Notes under the pieces: model-generated
What the model saw: only the letters and a program-made list of their open reading frames with translations
What the model was told of the DNA's origin: nothing
Databases searched by the model: none
Translations under genes and position numbers: made by a program
NCBI RefSeq assembly: GCF_900104925.1
Contig: NZ_LT629735.1
Coordinates: forward strand, 2,450,291-2,514,290
Length of the DNA stretch: 64,000 nucleotides
Reading direction: 5' to 3'
From: Opitutus sp. GAS368
GTDB lineage: Bacteria; Verrucomicrobiota; Verrucomicrobiia; Opitutales; Opitutaceae
In this document: piece by piece, positions 48,113 to 57,603 of the stretch
Layout of the letters: each line of letters begins with the position of its first letter
How positions within the stretch are numbered: position 1 is the stretch's first letter

Positions 48113-49606
48113 ATGCGAACCATGCGATTCCGTTCTCTCACGGCGTGGCTGCTGCTCATCGGGCCCGGGCTGGCGCGTCCGGCCGAGAGCGGAGTCGCCG
48201 CCTCGTCCTCCGCGTTCGTCCGCGCCCAGACCGACAGCGCCGTCCACTGGCACGCCTGGAACGACGCCACGCTGGCCGAGGCCCGCGCCGCCAACCGGAG
48301 CGTCTACGTCTTCATCGGGTCCCCGCTGAGCGAGCTCACCCGCGCGACCATCAGCCAGACCTTCACCAGCGCGAAGACCGTCGCGTGGCTCAACGAGAAC
48401 TTCTTCTGCATCTTCGTTGACGCCGACGCGCAGCCTGAGGTTGCCGCGCTGGCCCAGCACTACATCCGCAGCATCAAGCAGCTCCAGGGTTGGCCGGTGC
48501 ACCTGTGGCTCACGCCCGAGTTCCAGCCCTACGACGGCGCCAACTACCTGCCGCCCTCGGAAGAGTGGGGGAAGCCGGGCTTCCTCAAGGCGGCCCGCGG
48601 TGCGCTCGACAATTGGACCGGCAATCCGGCCCGCGCCCGGGCGCTCGCCAGGGAGGCGATCGACCTGATGCGCGTGCCGCCACTCGGGGCCGGTCCGAAG
48701 ATTGACGTCGCGGCTAAGTCAGACGCCGCGGCCAAGGCCTGGATCGCGACCATCGACCCGGTGAACGGCGGCTTCGGCACCGCGCCCAAGGAGCCCGAGC
48801 CCGAGTTGATCCGCTTTCTCCTTGCCCGGGGTGCGGCCGGCCGTGACGCCGCGCTGAACGCCGCCCGCGCCCTCGTCCGGGGCGCCGCGCATGATCCCGT
48901 CGATGGTGGCTTCTATCGGCGCACCATCGATGAGGCATGGAAGGAGCCCTATTATCAGAAGACGCTCGCCGACCAGGCCCGCATCGCCTTGGCCCTGTTC
49001 GATGCCGCGGACGCGGGCAAAGACGAAACGCTGCGCGCCGCCGCCATCGGCGCGCTCGACTTCGCTCTCACGAAACTGCGTTATCCCGATGGCACCTTCG
49101 CGGCAGCGCTCGACGGCACACTCGAAGAGACCGCCGATCCGGCGAAACGGCCCAACTTCGTGCGCGTCGGCTGGGCGAGCACCGGGGCGCAAGGTCTGTT
49201 GATCGCGGCTTTGCAGCGTTCGGCCGAAAAACGCCTGGCGGCCATCGCGGTGCAACTGGCCGCCAGGCTGCCCGCGCCGCGGACCGCCGCAGACTACGCG
49301 GCCACCGCGCTGGCCTACCGGTCGCTCAAGGACAACGGAAAGGCCGACCACTTTTTGGCCCGGGGCAACGAACTCTTTTTCGACCCTGCCACCGGAATAT
49401 ACATGGCCACACCCGCGAAACTCCCGTCTGGCATTGCCCTCCGCGTGCCTGCCATCGGCGACCCGCTCTCGCCTGAAACCCTTGCCCTGCTGGCCGGCAC
49501 CGACGCCGGCACCGCCACCCTGCTGCGTCGCGCCCTGCTCGCGGCGATCGAATACGACGAGCAGCCCCCCGGCGAGGTGCTGCTCGGTTTGGCCGCCGCA
49601 CCATGA
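48113..49606 (+). CDS. exported DUF255/YyaL-like thioredoxin-fold protein lacking the Cys motif
   Basis: The 497-residue protein has a signal peptide (cut near 'LARPAES'; a second ATG at 48122 would give the same). Residues 40-165 resemble the thioredoxin-fold N-terminus of DUF255: 'HWHAWNDATLAEARAANRSVYVFIG', 'AWLNENFFCIFVDADAQPEVAALAQHYI', 'GWPVHLWLTPEFQPYDGANYLPP'. Where the family has CHWCHVM, this protein has 'SPLSELTRATI', so the redox cysteines are missing. The rest is a helical (alpha/alpha)6-like domain ('DPVDGGFYRRTIDEAWKEPYYQKTLADQARI'). It is the last gene of the haloperoxidase operon, 85 bp after the porin. Confidence 0.8.
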   Translation: MRTMRFRSLTAWLLLIGPGLARPAESGVAASSSAFVRAQTDSAVHWHAWNDATLAEARAANRSVYVFIGSPLSELTRATISQTFTSAKTVAWLNENFFCIFVDADAQPEVAALAQHYIRSIKQLQGWPVHLWLTPEFQPYDGANYLPPSEEWGKPGFLKAARGALDNWTGNPARARALAREAIDLMRVPPLGAGPKIDVAAKSDAAAKAWIATIDPVNGGFGTAPKEPEPELIRFLLARGAAGRDAALNAARALVRGAAHDPVDGGFYRRTIDEAWKEPYYQKTLADQARIALALFDAADAGKDETLRAAAIGALDFALTKLRYPDGTFAAALDGTLEETADPAKRPNFVRVGWASTGAQGLLIAALQRSAEKRLAAIAVQLAARLPAPRTAADYAATALAYRSLKDNGKADHFLARGNELFFDPATGIYMATPAKLPSGIALRVPAIGDPLSPETLALLAGTDAGTATLLRRALLAAIEYDEQPPGEVLLGLAAAP

Positions 49607-50002
49607 TTCCATACCGCAAAAGCGGGAAACATGGCGGGGCTGATGCGGCTCTCCTTCAGCCGCTCGCGCAGATCGCCCGGCAGCAGGCCTGGCGCCAATC
49701 CGTTTAATCTCTCTGGGGCTAATTCCCCGAAGCTTGCTTCGGCTTGGATGGAGGCGGAGCTATCAGCCCCGCGTTTGGAGGAGAATGGCGGCGCAGGCCT
49801 CGCAGGACTGATAGTCCTGCCTCCAGTTCTGCAATGCCGCGGGGCTTGCCCCGCGGATCTTCATCTCCGACTACAAAAGTCAGCGGAAACTCCGGGAATA
49901 GTCCGTTCGCCCGAAGGTTGGCCCGGTGACCGAGGAAGAAGAAGATTACGGGACCGCGGTGGTGGACTTGACCTTGCGGGATCCTCGCCGTACAAGGAGG
50001 GC
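49607..50002. repeat. hairpin cluster between the DUF255-like gene and the LacI-type gene
   Basis: No credible gene starts here. At least three tight palindromes follow one another: CCGAAGC-TT-GCTTCGG (49727-49742), GCAGGACT-GAT-AGTCCTGC (49802-49820) and CCGCGGGG-CTTG-CCCCGCGG (49837-49856). A weaker CCGC-AAAA-GCGG lies just after the upstream stop. None has a T tail. They look like REP-type units. The strong ribosome site AAGGAGG at 49994-50000 ends the region. Confidence 0.75.
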
Positions 50003-51094
50003 ATGAACTCCGTGGTGCCACCCCGCACGGCGCCGACGCTGCTCGCGGTTGCGAAACGCGCGGGGGTCTCCGCTTCCACTGCGTCCCGCTGCCTGAGCGG
50101 CGCGGCGAAGGTGGCGAAATCCACGCAGATCCGCGTTGACGCGGCGGCGGCGGCCCTTGGCTACCACCACAATTCCCTCGTCGGCCAGGTCATGCGGGCC
50201 ACGCGCCGGGGGGTCGTGCAGAATTATCTCGGGACCCTGGCCTTCGTGACGCCGGTGGCGGATTCGCACGAATGGCGGGAAACACCCACCCTCGCCAGCA
50301 ACTGGGAAGCGGCCCGCCAGCGCGCGGAATCGTTCGGCTTCGGGATCACCGAGTTCACCCTTTGCTCCAATGGCATGACCGGGCGGCGCCTCGGGGAGAT
50401 TCTCACCGCGCGCGGCATCTCCGGCGTCCTCCTGGCGGCCTTCCCGGTGGAGCCGCACGAGATCACGCTGCCGTGGGACGACTTTGCCATTGTCCAGGTC
50501 GGCCATCGCATCGCCTCGCCGCGACTCGACTGCGTGCTGAGCGATCACACCGAGGCGGTGATCATGGCCGCCCGCACGATCACGGAATGCGGCTGCACCC
50601 GCATTGGTCTCGCCATCGAGAAATACCAGGACGAGATCACCGGCGGCCGGTGGTCCCTCGGTTATGCCGGGCTGCGCGCGGCCTTTCCGTCCCTCGCCGC
50701 CATTCCCCCGTTTCTGCCCGCGGAGATGAACCCCGACCAATTCCTGAAATGGGTCGACCAGCACGAGGTGGATTGCGTGCTGACCCTCTCGACCTTCCGC
50801 AACCAGCCCAATCACATGGACGCCTGGCTGACCCGCCCCGGGCGCACCGTGCCGCAGGATATCAGCCTGGTGTCACTCGACGTCACGCGGGTGCACGCGG
50901 ATTGGAGCGGGGTGCAACAGCACGCCGAGGAAATCGGCCGGGCGGCCGTCGATCTGCTGTTTTCCAAGCTGCAGGCGGGCGAACGCGGCATCCCGCAGTT
51001 GCCCCGGACGCTGCAGGTGCACGGTCACTGGCACGACGGACAGACATTGCGCCGCCCGCGGCAGGCGGGCGAAAAGCTGAGAGTTGAGAGCTGA
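50003..51094 (+). CDS. LacI-family transcriptional regulator
   Basis: The 363-residue regulator starts at the ATG at 50003, right behind AAGGAGG. Residues 11-57 form a LacI helix-turn-helix with hinge ('LLAVAKRAGVSASTASRCL', 'VDAAAAALGYHHN'). Residues 70-340 form a periplasmic-binding-like sensor ('GTLAFVTPVAD', 'RGISGVLLAAF', 'CVLSDHTEAVIMAARTI', 'ISLVSLDVTRVHADWSGVQQHAEEIGRAAVDLLF'). The ligand is probably a sugar or similar small molecule. It lies between the two matching operator pairs at 40946 and 61587 and is the best candidate to bind them, though distant regulators cannot be excluded. Confidence 0.92.
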   Translation: MNSVVPPRTAPTLLAVAKRAGVSASTASRCLSGAAKVAKSTQIRVDAAAAALGYHHNSLVGQVMRATRRGVVQNYLGTLAFVTPVADSHEWRETPTLASNWEAARQRAESFGFGITEFTLCSNGMTGRRLGEILTARGISGVLLAAFPVEPHEITLPWDDFAIVQVGHRIASPRLDCVLSDHTEAVIMAARTITECGCTRIGLAIEKYQDEITGGRWSLGYAGLRAAFPSLAAIPPFLPAEMNPDQFLKWVDQHEVDCVLTLSTFRNQPNHMDAWLTRPGRTVPQDISLVSLDVTRVHADWSGVQQHAEEIGRAAVDLLFSKLQAGERGIPQLPRTLQVHGHWHDGQTLRRPRQAGEKLRVES

Positions 51095-51120
51095 GGGTTG
51101 GGAGAAGGAAGATAGAAGAT

Positions 51121-51198
51121 GGGTAGGGCGCGAACTCCGCCTTGTCCGTCGTAGCCCTGAGCTTGTCGAACGGGGCGACGTCGGATCCGCGCCGTAAA
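51121..51198. repeat. intergenic repeat with GGTAGGGCGCG and CCCTGAGCTTGTCGAAC blocks
   Basis: The gap 51095-51307 holds no gene. GGTAGGGCGCGAACTCCG (from 51122) nearly repeats GGTAGGGCGCGGACTCCG at 61361. CCCTGAGCTTGTCGAAC (51155-51171), flanked by GCCC/GGGGC, is a widespread intergenic repeat type. The block ends with GGATCCGCGCC. The start of the following CRTAC1-type gene is not sharply defined. Confidence 0.55.
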
Positions 51199-51307
51199 CA
51201 TGCGCCCATGCGCGGCGGTGAAGGGACTCACCGCCCGGTCCGATCACCTTCGCTATCAGCCAATCCTTGACTCTCCCTGCTCGTGGTTCGTTGTATTTGC
51301 CCACTGC

Positions 51308-54300
51308 ATGTCGCCGGTCGAGTCCACCCATATTTCCCCGGCAAGGGGTGCCCATTGGCCCATACCGTCCTGTTTCATTTTCATCGGCGCCCTCTTCACC
51401 GCTTTGCCCATGAGTGCGGAGGTATCAGTTCCGGGGCTGAGTGAATCACCGCTGGCCGCCCGCTCCGGGCCCAGAGGCAAAACGATGTTTGCCACGCTGT
51501 CTCCCGCCGACACCGGCATCATAACTGAAAATAACTATGCTGATCCCCGGGAAAATAAGACCGGTTACAAGGATCCCCGCATGGGCCAGGGTCACTATGA
51601 CGAATTCGCCGTCGGCGCAATCGGTACGGGCGTCGCGATCGGCGACTATGATGGCGACGGCCGGCCGGACATATTTGTGGTCAGCAAGACGGAGAGTTGC
51701 CGGCTGTTTCGCAATCTCGGCAACTGGAAGTTCGAAGATGTCACGGCGAAGGCCGGGGTGGAAGACAAGGGCGAGGCTGCGGCCATCTGGAAACAGGGGG
51801 CGACGTTCGTTGATGTGAACAATGACGGGCTCCTGGACATCTATGTCTGCCGGTACAACGCGCCCAATCTGCTCTACATCAACCAGGGTGACGGGACCTT
51901 CAAGGAAGAGGCCCATGCCTACGGGCTGGATGTGAAGGATGCCTCGGTGATGGCTGCTTTTTGCGACTACGACCGTGACGGATGGCTCGACGTGCTCATC
52001 CAAACCAACCTGCTCGACGGAGCCACGCATCCGAACGGACAACGCAACCTGCTCTTTCATAACAACCGCGACGGCACCTTCACCAACGTCACCGATCGCG
52101 CGGGCATCAGCGGGGAAGCCCAAGGCCACTCGGCCATTTGGTGGGATTACGACGGCGACGGCTGGCCGGATATTTATGTCGCGAACGATTTCGCCGCGCC
52201 CGACGTTCTCTATCACAACAACCGCGACGGCACCTTCACCAACGTCATCGATCAAGTGGTGCCCCATATGCCCTATTCTTCCATGGGCTCGGATCTGGGC
52301 GATTTGAACAACGACGGCCTCATCGACCTGATGGCCACGGAAATGGCGGCCACCACCCATCAGAAAGACCAGCGCACCATGGCTCCAACCCGCGGCCAGT
52401 CGCTGGATCCTCCGGATAGTTCCACGGCGGTGCCGCAATACTACCACAACGCGCTGTACTTGAATACCGGCACGGGCCACTGCCTGGAGGCGGCTTTTCT
52501 CACGGGCCTGGATGCCACCGACTGGACCTGGTCCGTGCGCTTCGAAGACCTCGACAATGACGGCCGGCTCGACCTGCACGTGACCAATGGCATGCACCGG
52601 GAATTGCACAACACCGACCTGATCTCCCGCCTCGGGTCCGCCCAATCGCTGGCGGAAAGGCAACGGATGCAACGCAACGCCCCGGTGCTCGTCGAACACA
52701 ACCTCGCCTTCCGCAATCTCGGCGATTTGAAATTTGAAAACGTCAGCAAAGCCTGGGGCCTCGATGAGAATGGGGTGAGCTTCGGCGCGGCCTTCGGCGA
52801 CCTCGACGGTGACGGTGATCTCGATCTCGTCTACACCAACTATAAGAAAGGGGTCACCGTGCTGCGCAATGATTCCGACACCGGTCATCGGGTGATTTTC
52901 GCCCTGCGGGGCACACAATCGAACCGCTTCGGGGTCGGAGCCGTGATCCGCATTGAAACCGATGCCGGCATTCAAGTCCGGCAGCTGGTACTGGCCCGGG
53001 GTGTCCTTTCGAGTTCCGAACCCGTGCTGCATTTCGGCCTGGGCGAATCCACGCTCATCAAGCGGGTCACAGTCTCGTGGCCCAGTGGCCAGATCCAGTC
53101 GTTTGCCAATCTCGCCGTCGACCGCAAATTCACCGTCACCGAACCGGCCGCACCCGCGGCGCTTCCGGCCAACCCACCGGTGCGGCCGACCGGACAATTC
53201 ACCGAGGTGAGCCAGGCGATGAACCTCTCCCTTGTCGCCCACGAAAATGCGGTGGATGAGTTGGGTGCGAATTCACTTCTCCCGGTTCGCCAGAATCGAC
53301 GCGGGCCCGGTGTCGCGGTCGGTGATTTGAACGGCGACGGGAAAGACGATCTGATTTTCGGCGGCACGCCCCTCGACGCGGCGCAGGTTCGTCTTGCTGG
53401 TCCGGACAATCAATTCGTCGGCGGTCCCGTCCGGGCCCTCGCCGGCGATATGCCGGTCAATGACGGACCCTCGCTTATTTTCGATGCCGATGGCGACGGC
53501 ACGAATGATCTTTTGCTCACCGCTTCCGGCGTCGGCCAGCCCGCGGGTTCCCCGGCCTATCAACCCCGGCTCTATCTCAACGATGGTCACGGAAATTTGC
53601 GACCGGCCCCGGCTGACGCCCTGCCTCCGCTTTCCCTCAGCGTCGGCGCGGTGGCCGCGGCAGATTTCAATCGCGACGGACTTCTTGATGTTTTCCTGGG
53701 AGCGAAAGTCGTACCCGGACTCTACCCCCTCGCCCCGAGCAGCGCCTTGCTCGTGAATCATGGCGGCCGGTTTGAGGACGTGACCGACACACTCGCGCCC
53801 GGTTTGCGCGCAGTCGGCATGGTCACATCAGCTCTCTGGAGTGACGTGGACGGCGACGGGTGGCCGGACCTGCTGCTGACGCTGGAGTGGGGCAACGTGA
53901 AGTATTTCCATAACAATCAGGGCAAAGGGTTCGAAGACTGGACAGAGAAGGCGGGCTTTGCCGCGGCGGGCACCGGGTGGTGGACTTCGATCGCCGCGGC
54001 GGATTTTAACGAAGATGGCCGGATCGACTACGTCGTGGGCAATCTCGGCCTGAACACCCAGTATCGGGCCGACGCCAGCCATCCGGCGCTGCTGTTCGCC
54101 GGCGATTTCAAGGGCGACGGAAGCCAGCAACTGATCGAAGCCTACTATGAAGGCGACCGGCTCTATCCGTGGCGGACCCGGGCGAGTCTCGGTGCCGCCA
54201 TCCCCTCGGTGTTGAAACGCTTTCCCCGCAATGACACCTATGCGCGAGCCACCTTGGATGAGATTTTCGGCGAGGAGAAACTGGCGGCCGCCCAACGCTA

Positions 54301-54970
54301 CGCCGCCACGGAATTCCGGAGCGGAGTATTCCTGAGCCAGCCGGACGGGACTTACCGATTCGAAGCGCTGCCGCACCTCGCCCAGATCGCGCCCTTGCAA
54401 GGGATCGTCGCCGGCGATTTTGACGGCGACGGCCACGCCGATATTTATACGGTGCAAAATTCCTACGCACCCACCCCGGTGGTCGGCCGTTTCGACGGCG
54501 GCCTGAGCCAGTTGCTGCGCGGTGATGGGCAGGGACATTTTACCTGCGTGCCTCCCATCGAAAGCGGTCTGATCGTAACCGGCGATGCCAAGGCGTTGGC
54601 CGTGGTGGATCTCAATCAGGATGGCTGGCCGGACTTTGTCGTTACGCGAAACAACTCGGCCAGCCTTGCCTTCCTCAACCAAGGCATGAAAGAACGACAT
54701 TCGCTGCGAATCCAATTGCGCGGGCCCGCGGGCAACCCCACCGCCATTGGAGCGCGCGTCACCCTCGAACTCGCCGACGGCACCACGCGGACCGGCGAAG
54801 TCTATGCCGGCTCCGGTTATTTCAGTCAGTCTACCGCCGCCTGTTTCTTCGGTTACCTGCCAGCCAACCCGCCCCGTCAAATCCACGTGCGCTGGCCCTC
54901 CGGTGCGACCAGCACCCACCCGATCCCGCCGCAGTCATCTACTATAGTTCTTGCTGCACCCACGCCCTAG
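51308..54970 (+). CDS. giant secreted CRTAC1-type protein with two ASPIC/UnbV domains
   Basis: The ATG at 51308 is chosen because it precedes a signal-peptide-like run ('CFIFIGALFTALPMSAEV'), giving 1220 residues; earlier in-frame starts exist. FG-GAP/VCBS repeats fill about 85-430 ('IGDYDGDGRPDIFVVSKTESC', 'VDVNNDGLLDIYVCRYNAPN', 'DYDRDGWLDVL'). ASPIC/UnbV 1 is at about 515-612, a second repeat block at 665-1110, and ASPIC/UnbV 2 at 1128-1210 ('LRGPAGNPTAIGARVTLELADG'). It is a paralogue of the protein at 57604, with stretches almost identical even at DNA level. The 43172 protein lacks the second ASPIC domain. It is extracellular and probably calcium-bound; the ligand is unknown. Confidence 0.88.
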   Translation: MSPVESTHISPARGAHWPIPSCFIFIGALFTALPMSAEVSVPGLSESPLAARSGPRGKTMFATLSPADTGIITENNYADPRENKTGYKDPRMGQGHYDEFAVGAIGTGVAIGDYDGDGRPDIFVVSKTESCRLFRNLGNWKFEDVTAKAGVEDKGEAAAIWKQGATFVDVNNDGLLDIYVCRYNAPNLLYINQGDGTFKEEAHAYGLDVKDASVMAAFCDYDRDGWLDVLIQTNLLDGATHPNGQRNLLFHNNRDGTFTNVTDRAGISGEAQGHSAIWWDYDGDGWPDIYVANDFAAPDVLYHNNRDGTFTNVIDQVVPHMPYSSMGSDLGDLNNDGLIDLMATEMAATTHQKDQRTMAPTRGQSLDPPDSSTAVPQYYHNALYLNTGTGHCLEAAFLTGLDATDWTWSVRFEDLDNDGRLDLHVTNGMHRELHNTDLISRLGSAQSLAERQRMQRNAPVLVEHNLAFRNLGDLKFENVSKAWGLDENGVSFGAAFGDLDGDGDLDLVYTNYKKGVTVLRNDSDTGHRVIFALRGTQSNRFGVGAVIRIETDAGIQVRQLVLARGVLSSSEPVLHFGLGESTLIKRVTVSWPSGQIQSFANLAVDRKFTVTEPAAPAALPANPPVRPTGQFTEVSQAMNLSLVAHENAVDELGANSLLPVRQNRRGPGVAVGDLNGDGKDDLIFGGTPLDAAQVRLAGPDNQFVGGPVRALAGDMPVNDGPSLIFDADGDGTNDLLLTASGVGQPAGSPAYQPRLYLNDGHGNLRPAPADALPPLSLSVGAVAAADFNRDGLLDVFLGAKVVPGLYPLAPSSALLVNHGGRFEDVTDTLAPGLRAVGMVTSALWSDVDGDGWPDLLLTLEWGNVKYFHNNQGKGFEDWTEKAGFAAAGTGWWTSIAAADFNEDGRIDYVVGNLGLNTQYRADASHPALLFAGDFKGDGSQQLIEAYYEGDRLYPWRTRASLGAAIPSVLKRFPRNDTYARATLDEIFGEEKLAAAQRYAATEFRSGVFLSQPDGTYRFEALPHLAQIAPLQGIVAGDFDGDGHADIYTVQNSYAPTPVVGRFDGGLSQLLRGDGQGHFTCVPPIESGLIVTGDAKALAVVDLNQDGWPDFVVTRNNSASLAFLNQGMKERHSLRIQLRGPAGNPTAIGARVTLELADGTTRTGEVYAGSGYFSQSTAACFFGYLPANPPRQIHVRWPSGATSTHPIPPQSSTIVLAAPTP

Positions 54971-55008
54971 GGTGCCGCAGGAAGAGGACTTTCAACCCGG
55001 ATTCGGGG

Positions 55009-57519
55009 CTACCTCAGTCGATCACGCAATTCGGCCGGCACCAGGGTGAGCGCGAATTCGTGCAGTTTGGGATCAACGCGATTGCCGAAGGCCCGGCTCA
55101 ATACCAGCAGCCGATAAAGCGAACCGGGGGAGAGTCCGCGCAGTTTTTCTTCGTCCACTGTCGCCAGGCAAACGGCCACTTGCTCACGGGCCAGCTGTTC
55201 TTGTTTCGCCCGGGCCAGGACCACGGCGAGACCGACGCGCAGGTCCCACGGCAAGGCCGCAGGGTATTTGGTCGCCAGTCTGGCCTGCAATACTTTGAGG
55301 GACTTTGCGAATTCCGCTTCGTCCCCCCGCGCCAAATCGACTTCGGCCCGCGCCACGCAAGCCCCGAAATCGGCCGGGAAACGCCGCAGACCTTGCGCGG
55401 CCGCCGCGGCCTGGTCCAGGTCTCGCATCTCGACAAGGTACTCCGTTATCCGGGCCACGGCTGTCGCCGGTTCCTGCTCGTCGACGACTTCAAAAACCTG
55501 TACCGACTGACCTTCGAAACCGGTGATCTTCGGCAACGAATAGGCCAGGGGCCGCAGCCAGGGCGGCAGCGTGGGAAGCTGGAGCTTGTCGCGCAAGGTG
55601 CCCGCGCTTTGCCCGGTGCCCGCCCGCGTATAGTCGTCAAACCCGGAATCCCAAGAGAGCAAAACGAGGTGGGTGATATTGCGCCGGTCGATCAACGCCT
55701 TTGCCTCCTGGAGGTTTTGGTTCCCCAGGATGAGCACGGCGGCCGCCACGCCGCTCTTGTTTTCCCGGGAGAGAGAGCCCAGGCCGCGCATGCCGCCATA
55801 GTAGCAGAGCGCAGTGGTCTCGTTGGGCGGAGCCAGCAATACCACCCCGCCGGGAGGGCCGTGGAGGGCGAGCCATCCCGCCAGGTCCCTCTCGATCAAA
55901 CCCAACACTTCCGACCGCGTGAGGTCATTTTCCGTTTCGGCTTTGGGCCGCGGTGCAACCAGCAAAAGGCCCGGGAGCAAGAGCAGCAGGCCGCCGCCCG
56001 CCCAAGCGAGGCGGCGGTAGCCCCCGTTGGTGGCGCCCGACAATCCTGTTGTCGCCGCCACCAACATTACCAGCAAAAGCCCGTCGAGCGCGTTCCACCA
56101 GAAGAGCTGCTGGCAGGCGAATCCGAACGCCACGAGCACCGGTCCCAACGTTATCGCCACGGCAATGCGGCGCTCCCGGCCCGTCTGTCGCCGGGGGAGA
56201 ACCCACCCGGCAGAAGCGACCAGGACGAGAGGCAGGAGCGTCGCCAACACCGCCAAGGTCAATCCATCGCGTGAAAGCCACGCCGCGAGGTCCCGGGCGA
56301 CGGCGCCTTCCGGCAGTTTCGTCAGCCGGAGGGACGGGGTGTCCGGTAACAGGAACTCGGAGCCGTGGATTTTCCAGTTGGCCACCGGCACCGCGACGAT
56401 CGCGGCCAGCGCGAACGCGAGCACGGCGAAGTTGCGGAGTGTTTTTGGCGGTTTTTTGCCCTGAATCCACTCCGCCGCCTGCGCCAAAATCTCGCCGCCA
56501 CCGAGCCAGGCCAGGCCGTAAAGCGGATGGATGTAAGAGAGCTGCCAGTCCCCGAGGTCGGCGGGGGCAAATTCGATCAGATAAGCGCCCAGGGTCGTGC
56601 TGGCGCCCGCCGCCGCCCAAGATCGCCAAGGCAAGCCGGTGTTTTCCGCCGCTTCCCCCCGTCGATGGTTGCGCATGACCCAAGCCGCGAGCAATGCGCC
56701 CGCCGCGACGCCCACCAGAATCGGAATTTGGACGGCCACACTGACCCACAGCCCAAGACCGCCGGTTACTCCCGCGAGGATGAACCAGCGGCGCGTCGAC
56801 TTTCCGTTGTCGTCCGGCGCGGGTGTTGCCCTGACTCCGGCCGCGAGCAGCAGCACGCTGCCCAAGGCAAGAATCTGCGCCAGGCCGCGGTCGTCGGGCG
56901 CGGCGGGAAGAAATCCCGCGGCGAACGGAAAGACGGTGACCAGACCGATTGAAATCAATGCCGCCGGAAGAACACCGAATCGCCACGCGACCAGGAGGGT
57001 CGTTCCGAGCAGGAACAGAAGGTGCAGGATCGGATCCGCCACGAGCGCGGCACGTTCCACCGCCTGCGCGGGCGACCGGCCCGAAAAAACGTGATCGCAC
57101 CACGCGATCGCGCCGAGCCACCAACGGTAGGGCGAGGGGGAATGCACCGCCCGGCCGAAAGGCGCATTTTCGTAGTCGATGTGTCGCACCCGCCATTCCC
57201 CGCGGTTGAACATGCGCTGGGTCTGCGCGAGCCAATGATAACTCTCCGTGAGCCCCCCGGGGACGATCAGGCCGTTGCCGGCCGCCAACTCGGCAGCGGA
57301 TGGCGCGGCGGCCGCGACCGACGGCTTCTCACTCCAGCCGCCGAGCGCGTTAACCTGCTCGAGGTGCCGGACCCGGACGAAGTTCATCCAAAACAGGAAC
57401 GCACACGCCGCGATCGGAGCCGCCAACCAGGCGAAGGCGGAAATGCGAAACGACTTGCTCACGGAGGGCGGCGGGGATCGGGATTTTTGAAACGCGCGCA
57501 CAATCGGGCGGGAAACCAT
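55009..57519 (-). CDS. large multi-membrane-segment protein, possible GT-C/STT3-like
   Basis: An 836-residue protein from the ATG at 57519; the open frame further upstream is antisense to the neighbour. One membrane segment is near the N-terminus (about 27-47), then roughly ten more to about 510. 'ESYHWLAQTQRMFNRGEW', 'DYENAPFGRAVHSPSPYRWWLGA' and 'FLPAAPDDRGLAQ' recall the first luminal loop and acidic motif of STT3/PglB oligosaccharyltransferases, but similarity is weak. The soluble C-terminal part (about 520-836) ends in helical repeat-like segments. It lies between, and on the opposite strand to, two paralogous CRTAC1 genes, so it may modify or secrete them. I do not recognise a definite family. 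Confidence 0.7.
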   Translation of the reverse strand: MVSRPIVRAFQKSRSPPPSVSKSFRISAFAWLAAPIAACAFLFWMNFVRVRHLEQVNALGGWSEKPSVAAAAPSAAELAAGNGLIVPGGLTESYHWLAQTQRMFNRGEWRVRHIDYENAPFGRAVHSPSPYRWWLGAIAWCDHVFSGRSPAQAVERAALVADPILHLLFLLGTTLLVAWRFGVLPAALISIGLVTVFPFAAGFLPAAPDDRGLAQILALGSVLLLAAGVRATPAPDDNGKSTRRWFILAGVTGGLGLWVSVAVQIPILVGVAAGALLAAWVMRNHRRGEAAENTGLPWRSWAAAGASTTLGAYLIEFAPADLGDWQLSYIHPLYGLAWLGGGEILAQAAEWIQGKKPPKTLRNFAVLAFALAAIVAVPVANWKIHGSEFLLPDTPSLRLTKLPEGAVARDLAAWLSRDGLTLAVLATLLPLVLVASAGWVLPRRQTGRERRIAVAITLGPVLVAFGFACQQLFWWNALDGLLLVMLVAATTGLSGATNGGYRRLAWAGGGLLLLLPGLLLVAPRPKAETENDLTRSEVLGLIERDLAGWLALHGPPGGVVLLAPPNETTALCYYGGMRGLGSLSRENKSGVAAAVLILGNQNLQEAKALIDRRNITHLVLLSWDSGFDDYTRAGTGQSAGTLRDKLQLPTLPPWLRPLAYSLPKITGFEGQSVQVFEVVDEQEPATAVARITEYLVEMRDLDQAAAAAQGLRRFPADFGACVARAEVDLARGDEAEFAKSLKVLQARLATKYPAALPWDLRVGLAVVLARAKQEQLAREQVAVCLATVDEEKLRGLSPGSLYRLLVLSRAFGNRVDPKLHEFALTLVPAELRDRLR

Positions 57520-57603
57520 CAGGCAGGCAAGATTCGAGTTTGCGTGCAACCAAATCTGGCTTGACTCGCCGAAGTGCGGCTCGTGGCGTGGGCGCCCCGC
57601 CCA

